NCBI GenBank assembly: GCA_036250195.1
Contig: JAVHZZ010000001.1
Span: 398,464,117-398,528,116 of the forward strand
Length of the DNA stretch: 64,000 bases
Source of the DNA: Mixophyes australis
Lineage: Eukaryota > Chordata > Amphibia > Anura > Limnodynastidae
Direction of reading: 5' to 3'
Below, in pieces: positions 48,426 through 59,555 of this stretch. The translations under genes and the position numbers were made by a program. How positions within the stretch are numbered: the stretch's first letter is position 1; each line of letters starts with the position of its first letter. The notes under the pieces are model-generated. The model did no database searches, was not told the origin of the DNA, and was given only the letters and a program-made list of their open reading frames with translations.

Positions 48426-48598
48426 AGATCTTTCTCACTGAAACTGTTGTATATAATGTATATAATGTATATTAAAACTGTTGTCATTGAAAATGTTTGC
48501 TATTATAAATGTTATAGATGTGTGATTTGAGTTGATAAAGAACAACCACCTTTATGTCTTAATGCATGAGGACACGCACCTGAAAAAGCGGGGGTGAA

Positions 48599-49584
48599 TG
48601 TGGTGCCCCAAAATCTGAGTACCCTGGGGTGTATCTATATGTTTTTAATTTGTTAATTTAATTTGTTAATTGTTAAAAGTGTTTATAAAGATTTTAAAAA
48701 ATAAATAAAAATATTTTCTTTAGGGAGAAGTGACAGTTGGGAGTGGTTGGTGGTTGCCGGGAGTAACAGGAAGGAGGAGTGTGTGGCATAGCAACAAGTC
48801 CACTGACATTGGTAATAACTGTGAACTCCCAGAAGGCAGTGGGGAGAGGAAAGTTCTAGACTTTTGAGGGAGAGAGATCCCTGTGTCTGCATAGACTGAG
48901 AGAGAAAAATAGGAACAGAATGAAAATCGGACAAAGTGAAATATAAGCAGTTTAAAAGTGAAGTAAGTGTAAGAAGAGAAGAAGAGAAGAAGTGAGCCAA
49001 AGAGAGGTGTGAGTAAAAAGGAATGTACTGAAAACAAATAAGCAGTATTGAGATCTGTGACATCACACCAAACAGACTGAGTTACGTAATGAGAACAGTG
49101 TGAGAGGAGAGAAAATAGAGAGGTCTGTGAATACACACAAAAGAGACTGTGCAATACAAAAGATCATCAGTTTATTTGGCGTGAAAAAGTAATTTATGGG
49201 CCCCAACCACGTGCAGCACTTCTACTAAATTCCTGTGCACAGTTCAACCCAGGACTGAGTGTAAAATATGGTAACGTTACCAAGATAATATTGGTGCACC
49301 AAATGTTTTATTTATTGTTATTATATGTTAAATGCTATTGTGCTCTATGTTGATTAAATTAATATTTTGTCATTACCATTTAGTTGAAGGGGTCAGTGGC
49401 GCGGTTGCTTACCAAAATTATCTTTACCACATTATTAATAAACCCAAGTTATTTGTCCAATCCTTGTCCCTTTCATTGAAGAATTTATCTCCTGACCACC
49501 GGATATCCGACCAAAAAAGAACCTGACTCGTGTCTGGAGGACAAGGTAAGGGAAGGAACTCCCATCAAGTACTCGGCCACCACA
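48599..49584 (+). repeat. Gypsy 3' LTR
   Basis: It begins TGTGGTGCCCCAAAATCTGA and ends GGCCACCACA, so the ends are inverted (TGTGGTG/CACCACA). It follows the purine tract directly. No second LTR exists in the window, so age cannot be read from LTR divergence. Confidence 0.85.
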
Positions 49585-50366
49585 TAACATTGAACAAAGA
49601 ACAGCCGGGAGAAGCATCTCTACAGTCACCATTCGACTGAAGGCAACAACGATAGCACAAGACATGAGGATCGAACACTTTCAAGGAGGTCCGTCTTGGT
49701 GCTTTCATTTTATGAAAAGGCGTCATCTCTCCATCCGCGCAAGGACATCCGTGGCGCAGCAACTGCCAGCGGATTACAAAGAAAAGCTGGCCATCTTCTG
49801 CACCTACTGCAGTAATAAGATTACCGACAAAAAGATCCAGCCCAACCACATCACCAACATGGACGAGGTCCCCCTCACTTGTGACATCCCCGTGAACCAT
49901 ACTGTGGAGAAAGAGGGGACCAGCACGGTATTGATACGCACCACAGGGCATGAGAAGTCGGCTTTCACTGTTGTTCTTGGTTGCCACGGTAATGGACAGC
50001 AACTACCACCTATGGTCATTTTTAAGAGGAAGACGCTGCCAAAAGAAAAGTTTCCAGCCGGAGTCATCGCTAAGGCCAATCAAAAGGGCTGGATGGACGA
50101 GGAGAAAATGAGAGAGTGGCTGAGAGAGGTGTATGTAAAGAGACCGGATGTTTTTTTCCACGCAACACCATCCCTGTTGATCTGCGACTCCATGCGCGCC
50201 CATCTCACCGCTACTGTGAAAAACCAAGTGAAGCAAATGAATTCGGAGCTTGCCATCATTCCGGGAGGATTAACAAAAGAACTCCAACCTCTGGACATTG
50301 GTGTAAACAGGGTGTTCAAAGTGAAGTTGCGAGCGGCGTGGGAGCGATGGATGACAGACGGCGAAC

Positions 50367-50520
50367 ACACCTTTACTAATGTTAGTAAAGTGCATGGATG
50401 TAATTAAGGGCCACCCAGTGCACGTTTTTCATCGGTTATATGTTAACTGATATGCAGTTTGTATGTGTGAAGTTATATGTTCTGCCACTGAGCGCTATAG
50501 GATTTAAACACCTTTACTAA
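50367..50520. mobile_element. 128-bp insertion with 13-bp TSD in the transposase
   Basis: ACACCTTTACTAA is exact at 50367-50379 and 50508-50520. The insert (50380-50507) begins TGTTAGTAAAGTGCATGG and ends GCGCTATAGGATTTAA. It has no ORF and no clear inverted ends. A 13-bp duplication suits a LINE-type target-primed event with a truncated, A-poor insert. Confidence 0.75.
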
Positions 50521-50989
50521 GACTGGGAGGGAGCGCCAGGTGAGTTATGCCACCATATGTGAATGGATTGTGGATGACTAGGCTAAGGTATCTGCTTTAA
50601 TTGTTGTCCGAGCTTTCGCAAAAGCCGGCATCATTGCTGAACAGCCACCTGACAACGAGACTGACTCCGACAATGATGAGAGGGAACCCGGCATTTTTGA
50701 TGGCGAAATTGCCCAGCTGTTCAATTCAGACACAGAAGATGAGGACTTTGATGGATTTGTGGGAGAAGATTGATTAAAAAATAATGTGAGTGTATTGTTA
50801 ATAAAGTTCAACTAAACTCACTGTTTTGCTTCCGTTACCTTTTTTTTTGGAGACCGTATGATTTAGCATGCGCCTTATAATACGGTGCGCCTTATATATG
50901 GGTTAAGTACAGAAAAAGACCCCTTAATTGAGACTGCGCCTTATAATCCGGTGCGCCTTATAGTGCGGAAAATACGGTAATTATGCTTT

Positions 50990-52863
50990 CTATTTCAGGA
51001 TTGTAATGCAGTTCTTCATTAACTTCGATACCTGTACTTCTCATCACCATTACCATCTCATTTTCGGTGTTTACCTCAGTAGAACATTTTCCACACTTCA
51101 ACACAATAGGAACACATCTGAGACATAAGACAATTACTAAGATGACACCAAGTATAAGAATAAGGAGCAACCATTTCCAGTACCCACTCCCATAGACCTG
51201 AGAACCACTTTGCAGGATTCAACCACGAGAACCATCCTGCTACCTTTTCTCCAATCTCGTACAGTGAAGAATTATAGTTCTTCTGAAATTCTCATTTTAA
51301 TTGTAAGATTTCGTCCATTTTCCAGTCTATACCTTCTTTGGGCTCTTCAGTATTTTTGGTGATGTACGTGCAACATTTGACACCAATATCTATCAGTAAT
51401 AGATGTGAGATAATTCAACACCAGTCTATGATGTACCTTTTTATAAGCCTGTAGCTCCTTACCCGTATACCTGAAAGTGTCATCATACATCTCATTGTCT
51501 ATCAATTTAGCCAGGTCTTGAATATACCTAAAATTTAAAGTTCCCCCGAGTGATTCTGGTGGGATCTAATGCAACCATATCTTGGAAACCAGTAGTTTCA
51601 CTAATTAATTTAGTAGCTGCATGTTCTTCATGAGGAATCATATTTCTTTTTCCACAATGTTCATTCTGTGCGTGTATGTATGGAGGTGATGTAGTCCTAT
51701 GGATATCAATAATTTTGTCATGTGTAATGGTCATGACTACGGGAACCAATTTGCCTAAAAAACATAAACCCTTGAAACTCGGAGTTAACCAGGAATAAAT
51801 GAGAACTGGGGAAGCGTTGATAATAGCAATTTATTAAAAAATACTTAAAATATAAAAATTTAACTGCTTAGAAACATTTCATATAACAAAAAAATATGTA
51901 GGAATAATCCTGTTAATGTCAATCTGGATTGACCATGCAACAATATATTCTAATGCTTAAAAGACAAATTGACATAACCAGCTGTATAATTAACTCTTAT
52001 TTGATGTAGAAGAGATGTCAACTGATGTGTTGTGGAGCTAAACACTTATAGGATACTGATTGCTCCAAAGATTCCACCTTCATTTAGATTTTGAATAATC
52101 CTTAAGAGCCACATACACAAGGTATGTAACCACTGGCTACTATTAAATAATGAATAAAATTAGATCAGTCGGAAAAGTTATATCCCTTGATTGAACCCAG
52201 TTCTTATTTACTTCTATACCTTTGGTGTTTGGCAATCCCAAAGGTATAGAAGTAAATACTTGGTTGGAGATGCAGGTAGTTAGCAATAACCTTTGTGGTT
52301 TATGCCCATTATTTGTTTATTTATTTTAACCAAAAATAAGCATTTCTCTCACAAACATAGTACACATCATCTGGGAGGACATAAGGTACAGTACGATCAT
52401 TGATAATATCACACAAAGTTTTAACAAAACTACCCCTGCCTAGTGTCTCCATTTGTTCAAGACAAGTGTAGGCATGGATAACATTTTGACAATAACCTAG
52501 ATAAACTTTCCCAATGGATACTCTCCTATGTCTGTTAATACGTCCTAGTCTATGATGTCCATCACTATTCCTGGTTATTGGTGATCTTGAGAGTCTCTCA
52601 CCAATACTGGAGTGGTGTGCCACTGTCTGATCAGATAGGTCAGCTTCCCAATTCTCCAATCTCTTTACATGTGAGATATTTAGATACAACAAAGACCAAT
52701 CTAAGAAGTACTGGCGAAGCTTTAGACTAGGGGAACTAGTGATAATATACCTCCCATCTATGGACCTCCCTCCCTGTAATTCGAGGACCTCAGAGATGTT
52801 TAATGGGAACGGTACTAGTCCTATATTATGCTGTCCCTGAGCACATGAGAGCACACCCAGCAC
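50990..52863 (-). pseudogene. Retroviral envelope remnant
   Basis: A minus-strand envelope-like gene in pieces. A surface-subunit part (52863-52321) contains YYVCERNAYFW; a later part (51776 to about 51300) passes into the transmembrane subunit. A hydrophobic membrane anchor (LLLILILGVILVIVLCL) is followed by a short cytoplasmic tail at 51170-50990. The reading is broken by a ~540-bp insertion, by frame changes and by the Tigger-like transposon within the tail region. I describe it only as fragments. Assignment as envelope follows from its place after integrase and before the LTR, the anchor segment and Cys content. It cannot make a full product. Confidence 0.78.
51785..52332. mobile_element. 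~540-bp AT-rich insertion in the envelope region
   Basis: TTAACCA occurs at 51785-51791 and 52326-52332, and the coding-like character stops and resumes exactly at these points. The insert is AT-rich and includes a hairpin with 16-bp arms (ACTTCTATACCTTTGG near 52211, inverse ending near 52254). I found no matching termini, so its class is unknown. Confidence 0.65.
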
Positions 52864-53309
52864 TCGGTTTGGTTTAAGACCTTACCCACTAGTGAGTGAT
52901 AATCCTCCAGAGGATGCCCGTCCAAATCCAGATTACTATTGGACTGGCATCACTGGATGCACTTCTCTTCAACTAGGGAGTCACAGTACTTACAGATACA
53001 ATATTCATTAGACAATAGCCCCTCACACTGTCTCCGAGTTCCAGAGCTAGCAGATCTAATCATGAACCCTGAACCGAGTTTGACAATAGGCTATACTGAT
53101 TGTTCTATCAACCTTTCCTCCAACTCCACTTCATTAATATCACTATCGGACCCTTTCTCCGTCATCTGTCGTCCATCAAAAAAATAGAATGTCCTAAAAA
53201 GAAAAAAAATGAGAAAAATCCTGGAACAAGAAAAATATAAAACCCGCCACTCCGTTGCTGGGATAATAGTCTGTGCAACGTCCTTAGCTCAGATGTCTTA
53301 GCTGCAGTC

Positions 53310-54360
53310 TTTAGGTCTCCCGGAACAGGTTCACAAGTGACAGATCTGTATTGTCAGTCTCAGCTTTGTCTTGTACCTTCTCAGGGTTGTTGACTTTCCT
53401 GCAGTGAGTAGAATGGACCCAAGTGTCTCTTTCTACTAGCTTCAGAGATGTGGTACTGGCCATCAACACTTGGTACGGGCCTTCCCAACGGTCTGTTAAA
53501 CAACCTGAGCGTAAGAAGTTGCGGATCATAACATATTCCCCAGGTTCAACATTATGACAGTTTGTTTCTGGCATACCAGGTGACAGTATTTTCAGTTTCT
53601 GTTGCTGTTGTTTTAGCTGTTTGCTCATTTTTATGAGATATTGTAGTCACTTCATTATTGCACTTCAAATTGTCCTATGATCAAATGAGGTTGTCTGCCA
53701 AAAAGTATTTCAAAGGGGGACAGATTGAGAGTAGGTCTGGAAGTGGTTCTGATGCTATGGCAAAGCTTCTGGCCACATCAACCCAGTTTCAGCCATTATC
53801 TTACTCAGTTTGTTCTTAATAGTACCATTTACCCTTTCCACCTTACCACTGGCTTGTGATTGGTAAGGAGTATGAAATCTGCTATTGATTCCCATAAGTT
53901 TACACATGTTCTTAAAGATATCACCGGTAAAATGAGTATCCCTGTCACTTTCTATGATTCTAGGGATACCATACCTGCATACAAGTTCCTGAGCAATTTT
54001 CTTAGCAGTAAAAACAGCTGTATTAGTGGCAGCTGGAAATGCCTCTACCCAATTAGAAAACACATCAGTACAAACTAATACATATTTGAAATTCCTGCAA
54101 GGTGGTAATTGGATACTGTCAATTTGTATTACCTGAAAGGGCCCGTTTGTAGGAGGGATATGGGATGGTTCAGTTGGTATAGTCTTCCCGCCATTTTTCC
54201 TCAAACAAGTAAGACAAGTTATTGCCTTCTTACCGGCTTGATAAGAAAAGCCTGGTGCACACCAGTATGCACTAACCAGCTTACACATACCTTCTTTACC
54301 CAGATGAGTCAGACCATGTGATGCCTCAGCCAGGCCTGGGTAATATGCCCTGGGAGCCAC
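53310..54360 (-). pseudogene. ERV integrase
   Basis: The minus-strand frame 54360-53755 holds the zinc-finger end (CLTCLRKNG), the catalytic core with IQIDSIQLPP, IIESDRDTHF and SGKVERVNG (the D, D and E residues), and the start of the C-terminal region. A second frame (53628-53311) holds DRWEGPYQVLMAS and HSTHCRKV, the gamma/epsilon-type C-terminal domain. The region between (53640-53755) continues the homology with stops. The enzyme would have inserted proviral DNA. This copy is inactive because of the frame breaks. Confidence 0.9.
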
Positions 54361-54611
54361 GTGCCTACCTTGTCCATCTCTCCAGAGTCCAAAGGACTCT
54401 TGACTACATACCTTCGCCTTCCAGAACGCCTATACCTGTAGGGAACACAAATCTTGCATTTCAATTAATTTCTGTGTGTCTGTTGTCTGAAAAACCATAA
54501 TTTTCTCCATTGATACATCTACAGGTAACCCTGCTGCCCATTTGGCAGCTTCATCCGCCCTGCTATTGCCCACTTACACCGGTTCTTCTTCGTATGTGTG
54601 GGCTTTGCATT

Positions 54612-54938
54612 TTATGACGGCTCCTGTATCGCTGTTAAGAGTCCTTTTATGTGATATGAATGTGCTACTGGTGTGCCTGCTGCTGTCATAAAGTTCCTAA
54701 AACGCCAAAGGGCCCCAAATTCATGAACTACCCCGAAGGCGCACCTAGAGTCAGTGTATATATTAGCTGATTTACCCTCTGCCAACTCACACACTCTCCT
54801 CAGTGCCATGAGTATGGCCACTTGGGCTGAGTGAGGTGGGCCAAGGGGTTCAGCTTCTATAACATCCTCATCATCTACAACAGCATAACCGGTGCATAGT
54901 TCTCCTGTGTCTGTTTGTCTATGACAACTCCCATCCAT
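54612..54938 (-). pseudogene. ERV RNase H
   Basis: The minus-strand frame begins MDGSCHRQTDTGELCTGYAV and has SAQVAILMALRR and IYTDSRCAFGVVHEFG, fitting the acidic residues and tether-to-helix order of retroviral RNase H. The segment below it toward integrase is broken by stops. The 5' boundary with the RT connection domain (above ~55000) is also frame-shifted. Confidence 0.85.
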
Positions 54939-55175
54939 GTAAAAACGTAAAATCTACATTTTCTAAGGGTGTGTCACGTATGTCAGGTCTAGCAGTAAAA
55001 GTCTGGTTCAGATATTCCATATAATCATGTGTATCAGTATACTTGCAAAACTCATCCCCAACCAGAGTCTCTACTCCTTGCACCCTTTGAGCATCTCAAG
55101 GCACATATGGTAGGTATGTAGCTGGATTTAAGGTATTGCATCGTTTGACGGTGATGTTTGCAGGTGCCATCAGAG

Positions 55176-56504
55176 CTAGTTCCCACCTTGCCAAAAATAC
55201 GGTCTGGTTTGAGCGGAATTCAACAGAGCAGATACTGCATGTGGTGCATTGATAGTAGAATCATGTTTTAATACTACGTCCTCGCTCTTACTTACCAGAA
55301 GAGCAGTTGCTGCTACACTTCTTAAACACGTTGGGAGTGATCTTGCCACAGTGTCCAATTGTGCACTGTAGTATGCTACCAGTCTGCTAGCATCACCATG
55401 TTTCTGCATCAGGACACCTGCTGCACAACCATCAGTTTCCGTACAATATAACTCAAAGGGGGCTTTTCATAATCAGGTATTCCCAAGGCAGGTGCTCTAG
55501 TCAGACTATCTTTAAGGTTAAAGAATGCCTGCTCTGACTCCTCTGTGTGCGTAACATGCTCAGGTTTTGAGGATGATACTAACTCCTGCAATAGTAATGC
55601 CAAAATAGAAAAACCTTGGATCCAGTATCTACAATATCCACACAACCCCAAGAAGATACGGATTTGCTACTGGTTCTGTGGCAGAGTCATGTTTTGTATT
55701 GCCTGCATTCTGTCCGTTGTCAAGTGTCTTAGCCCCTGGGTGAGACAGTGTCTCAAGTATTTAACCCTAGTCTGACATGGCTATAATTTATCCTTTGCAA
55801 CCTTGTGTTCTGTTTGGGAAAGATGACTCAACAACAGTTTAGTATCATGTAAACATGACATAAATGAATCAGAGCACAACAAAAAATCGTCCACATATTG
55901 AATTAGAACAGACCCATTGCTTGGTTGAAAGGATTGCAAGCAGTCATGTAAGGCTTGGGAGAAAATACTAGTGCTGTCAATGAACCCCTGGGGGACCTCA
56001 TCCATGTATATTGCACCCCTTTGTAGGAGAATGCAAAGAGATATTGACAGTCAGGATGAAGGGGAACCGTAAACAGGCAGAACAAAGATCATTGACAGTG
56101 AAATGACTGGCAGACAGTAGAATCTGCATAATGATGACAGCTGGATTGGGAACTACGGGGAATTGGCTCTCAACAACCTTGTAAACTCCCCTTAAGTCCT
56201 GGACTAATCAATTGCCCCTACCCCCACTCTTCCTCACTGGGAAAATGGGACTATTGGCTGTGTTAGATGTACGAATTAAGATCTCCTGTTGCAGCAGTCT
56301 CTCAATTACAAGATACACCCCTAATTCCACCTTGGGTTTTAATGGATATTGTTGGATTTTAGAGCTTGCCTGCCACTTTTCAGACTAACCATTGCAGGAG
56401 TTACATTTGCCGTCAATCCAGTGGCCTGTCCATCTTTGGTCCATAGGGAACCCAGTATTTGCAATAACATTTCCTTTACCTGAGACGGACTTTGTTCTAG
56501 AACG
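55176..56504 (-). pseudogene. ERV reverse transcriptase
   Basis: The minus strand from 56504 down contains SLWTKDGQATGLTANVTPAM (RT start), FAFSYKGVQYTWMRSPRG, the catalytic LIQYVDDFLLCSD (near 55880-55920), GLCGYCRYWIQGFS and APALGIPDYEKPP (55409-55651), and the connection region with VAYYSAQLDTVARSLP (55176-55409). The YVDD box is intact but many stops and shifts break the rest. It is directly adjacent, at 56504, to a solo LTR that separates it from the protease. Confidence 0.9.
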
Positions 56505-57279
56505 TGTTAGGAGTCGCGGCTTCCGACGGGCCGCCGCGACTCACTTCGGGCTGTCTTGGACATCCCGGCCGTCTCCATGACGACCGGGACGTCACTTTCA
56601 CCCCCCACGTCCTGGTTGCCTGGGCAACAACCGGGACGGTCTGTCCCTCCTACAGCAGCGCCCGGCCAGCTGTCCTACAGCCGGGTGCATGTGTGCAGAA
56701 GAATTTAAACTGTTTTGAGTATTTATATATATACAGTGTCTTGCCAGTGGTTCAGCAGTATTGCTCACATACATTTCTGCTGTTATGTTTACAAGACTTG
56801 GATTTACTGGTGATGCCTTAGTGATTAGTGTATTAGTGAGGAGTCGCTGGCACTCTGATCCTATTGGGTCACCTCACTACTTAAGGCAGTGAGGAGAGAG
56901 CCTCACTGCCAGTTATAACTCTCAGTGTAACTAGGCTCCCTGTTCCCTGTTTCCTGCTCCTGTGCTGTGCTCTAGATCTGATTTCCCGTGTATGACCCCT
57001 GGCTTGTTTCTGGACCCTGTTGTATTGCCTGTGACCTCTGACCTCAGCTTGTTCTCTGGATACGTTGTCTGCTGCCGGCCCTCGACCCTTGCTTGGACTT
57101 CACTCTGCTGCTTGCCATACACTCTATTCCTGGGTTCTCCCCAGCCGGTAAACATTTCACAACCATCTGTTTGTCTGCAGCCAAGTCTGTCCCCACCACT
57201 AGGGGCAACAGTGAATACTAGACTTTCGGAGCAGACTCCAGGTTTTGCTGCACTGGCTTGAGGGGTTCCTAACAGAATG
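56500..57279 (+). mobile_element. Solo LTR inserted in the ERV
   Basis: TGTTAG (56505) and CTAACA (ending 57274) bound 770 bp; GAACG (56500-56504) and GAATG (57275-57279) are the target copies, one C/T apart as expected of CpG decay. Inside are TATTTATATATATAC (near 56722) and ACTACTTAAGGCAGTGA (near 56875). The latter resembles the LTR at 29820-30528 read on its minus strand. It is opposite in orientation to the ERV. Confidence 0.85.
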
Positions 57280-57716
57280 GCAGAGTGTAGCATTAACCTT
57301 TGTGGGCTGTTCACTATGTCCTGTACCTTGTGTGCAACCTTCCCTGGTATGTCTAGGAATACACCATCAGGGGTACAGTAAATGACACATGCCATTTTGC
57401 ACAACAAATCCCTGCCTAGTAAGTTAGTCGGAGCCGCTGTAGCCAAGAGAAATTAATGCTTGGTGTGCAGAGGCCCAATATTAACCTCTGCAGGTTTAGT
57501 CAAAGGGTGATGTAGCACTCTCCCCGTTACTACCATAACTGGAACGGATTTGTTAGTGACCTGTAGATTTAAAAGAGAAGTTATCACTGACCTGGCCGCC
57601 CCTGTATCTACATGAAAGGTTTGTTTTGTACCAGCTATATCTACTGTCATTCTAGGTTCTTCCCTAAGATTCTCAGTTAACCTAACTGGCTGTAGAATAC
57701 AGGTATGACCAGACAT
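57275..57716 (-). pseudogene. ERV aspartic protease
   Basis: The minus-strand frame 57716-57453 has the catalytic FHVDTGAARSVIT motif and the flap region. After an in-frame TAA at 57453 the same frame gives APTNLLGRDLLCKM (the LLGRD end of retroviral proteases) before the solo LTR cuts it from RT. Gag is absent upstream. Confidence 0.87.
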
Positions 57717-57720
57717 ATTA

Positions 57721-58880
57721 ATAATATCTTTAATATAAATGAAGGATTAATATACTGAATGCCATGCTTGTGTATATTATATATATATGCTATGATGTAG
57801 CATTTTACAAAATGCAATGGTGGAACATCACCTCTAAAAGTCATGTGTTTGCCTTGTACTATTTCCATTTCTATTATAACTTTTATTTTTAGAGATTCTC
57901 CCTAAAATCCGCTGAACTTAAGCTCTTTGATGATGAGATTTCCTTAGTCACATGTGAGTGAGGACCTGTCTATAAGGCATTAAGGATGGCTCCATCTCTA
58001 CAGCAGAAATGAGGCAGTGCACATAATTGGGACTTGAGAGAGGTTACTGAGTATTTCCATGTTTATCCCTTTCATACCTCACCAGCTTTTTTACATTTAA
58101 ACTCTTAAGAAACATTTTGCTATGTTCACATGTTAACAATTAAAAGTCTGCCTATCTATTTGAAATACTTTTATTGCCTCCTAATTCTTCAAATAATCAT
58201 ACAATTTATGGGCAGCGTAGGACGCATTTGCAAGTGATCTAGTACAGTCCAATTAACAATGTTTAAAAGCACAAGCAGCAGTTGTACGTAGGCAAATAAT
58301 ATAGTTTAATGGATCTCTTGAGAATTGTATACATTTTAAGCCAAATTCTTACAGCAAATAATATACTTTCATGAGAATGTGTAACAATATGAACATCTAT
58401 AATGGAATTTTAAACTTTACCCTTCAACTTTTGCCAGCCTAGCATGGGGGAAGTAATTTCCCAATTATTCCCAAGAGAGCAACTAGCGAAAAAGAGCGCA
58501 AAAAAGAACTTAGTTAAATGATCAAAATATATATATTTTCCCTACAGAGACTTTGGTAAATGAATTGTTGAAGGGTAATGTACTTGAATTACTGATTTAG
58601 TGGATCAAAAAATCCTTACATGAGTCATTGTTATTTTCGGAATGATTCAAAGCTTTGGGGTTCATGAATGCAATCCAGCACTTATGAATATATATGTCAT
58701 GTCTTCATATATTTTAGGTGTGTTTGACTAGGACCAGAGCACCTATTGTATTCATTTTTTGAGATATATAACACCTGTGGGGCTAGCAAAAGTTGTAAAC
58801 AATCACAGTGTATTTTAAATTAGCCAACTTCTGCATGTCCATGTGTAGGCAATTTTGAAGTGGTAAAGGCTAAGCTAACA
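57721..58880. other. AT-rich, no recognised feature
   Basis: No retroviral gag or LTR can be read here, so the ERV break is at about 57720. There is a short TA run near 57775. Confidence 0.6.
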
Positions 58881-58889
58881 TGTAGCCAA

Positions 58890-59550
58890 CCATGTGGTGA
58901 TTTAGTAGTGGGTGGGAAATATTTATTTGTTGGTGGGGGGCAATTTATTTCATGGTGAGAACCATTTAATTTAATAGCGGGGTCATAGTAATGACTATTA
59001 GTTAAAGGTTATGTGATGACATTATTTAATTAATGCTAGGACTGTTTCATGATTATTAATTTAATGTGGTGCTGAATTTATGGAGAAGGCAGGTTATTTA
59101 TTAACTGTGAATACCAATATTTCAATATTGAGGCAATTTCAGGGGAAATATGTTTCATTATTAGAAGGGAATACTCAATAATATTGGGGCTGTTTGGGGA
59201 AAATATATGCATTTATTAAATGTAAATAACATTAATTTAATGTCAGTGCATCGTGGGAGGAATTAGGTCTGTCTATTAACTCTGAATGCTATTTATTTAA
59301 TGCTGGGGTTAACTGGGGGGAAATAGGTAAATTTATTAGATGTGAATGCTATTAACTTATGTCGGGTTGGTAGTGTGAAAATAGATTTATTTATTAAATG
59401 TGGAGGCTATTAATATAATGCCGGCACTGTTATGGCGGAAATAGGTCTATTTATTACATGTAAATACTATTAATTTATTGTTGGGCTGTTTTAAGGTAGG
59501 GAGGCCTAATTGATTTAACATCAGGGCTGGTTAGGAGAAAGAGGCTTAAG
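58890..59550. repeat. ~60-bp minisatellite, about 11 degenerate units
   Basis: Units share GGAAATAGGTCTATTTATTA, then AATGTGAATGCTATTAATTT and a G-rich end GGGCTGTTT. The clearest copies begin near 59259, 59319, 59378 and 59437, with period 59-62. It is different from the 31-bp family. Confidence 0.88.
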
Positions 59551-59555
59551 TGGTT

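Larger units (their letters stand above)
46006..49584 (+). mobile_element. Ty3/Gypsy retrotransposon, 5'-truncated, with 3' LTR
   Basis: The element enters in the middle of RT (YGLKLKPGKC at 46008) and continues through RNase H and integrase to 48425, then a purine tract (GAAAAAGCGGGGG near 48582) and a 986-bp 3' LTR. No 5' LTR, gag or protease is in place: the left edge is a deletion that also removed part of the host transposase. It is on the same strand as the host transposon. Confidence 0.92.
45886..50773 (+). pseudogene. Tigger-like transposase, in three pieces
   Basis: Piece 1 (45886-46005) starts MAPVKRHAYEAQFKLQAIS and ends NINESMV; it is a helix-turn-helix DNA-binding start. Piece 2 (49592-50379) resumes at EQRTAGRS, with FQGGPSWCFHFMKRRHLS (CENP-B-like HTH) and the DDE core: NMDEVPL, LLICDSMRAHLT and LQPLDIGVNR carry the three catalytic aspartates. 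Piece 3 (50521-50773), in the same frame, is an acidic tail ending FDGFVGED. About 40 codons between pieces 1 and 2 are missing, so DNA was lost along with the Gypsy 5' part. A TAG at ~50580 also breaks piece 3. The catalytic core is otherwise readable. Confidence 0.92.
45668..50979 (+). mobile_element. pogo/Tigger-like DNA transposon, TA target site
   Basis: TA at 45668-45669 and 50978-50979 flank termini CCGTATTTTCCGCACTA...AAGGCGCACC at both ends. Extra copies of ATAAGGCGCAC sit inside each end (near 45720-45750 and 50870-50960) and may be transposase-binding sites. The transposase gene is on the plus strand, interrupted by a Gypsy element (46006-49584) and by a 128-bp insertion (50380-50507). 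It is inserted in the cytoplasmic-tail region of the retroviral envelope gene. Confidence 0.92.
44469..57720 (-). mobile_element. Class I-like endogenous retrovirus, truncated, heavily interrupted
   Basis: On the minus strand, protease (57716 down), RT, RNase H, integrase (to ~53310), envelope (52863 to ~50990) and a 3' LTR (45633 down) can be followed. The 5' LTR and gag are not seen; the sequence above 57720 is plain AT-rich DNA. Later insertions are a solo LTR (56505-57274), a ~540-bp block (51792-52325), a Tigger-like transposon (45670-50977) and a MITE in the LTR (45006-45338). Pol reads like gamma/epsilon-type retroviruses, with YVDD, an integrase tail of the HCRKV type and no dUTPase. 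Stops and shifts throughout show it is an old, dead copy. Confidence 0.9.

Noticed and set aside
48683..49154. Minus-strand ORFs of 127 and 144 codons
   Set aside because: They lie inside the Gypsy LTR on the strand opposite to the element and have no domain.
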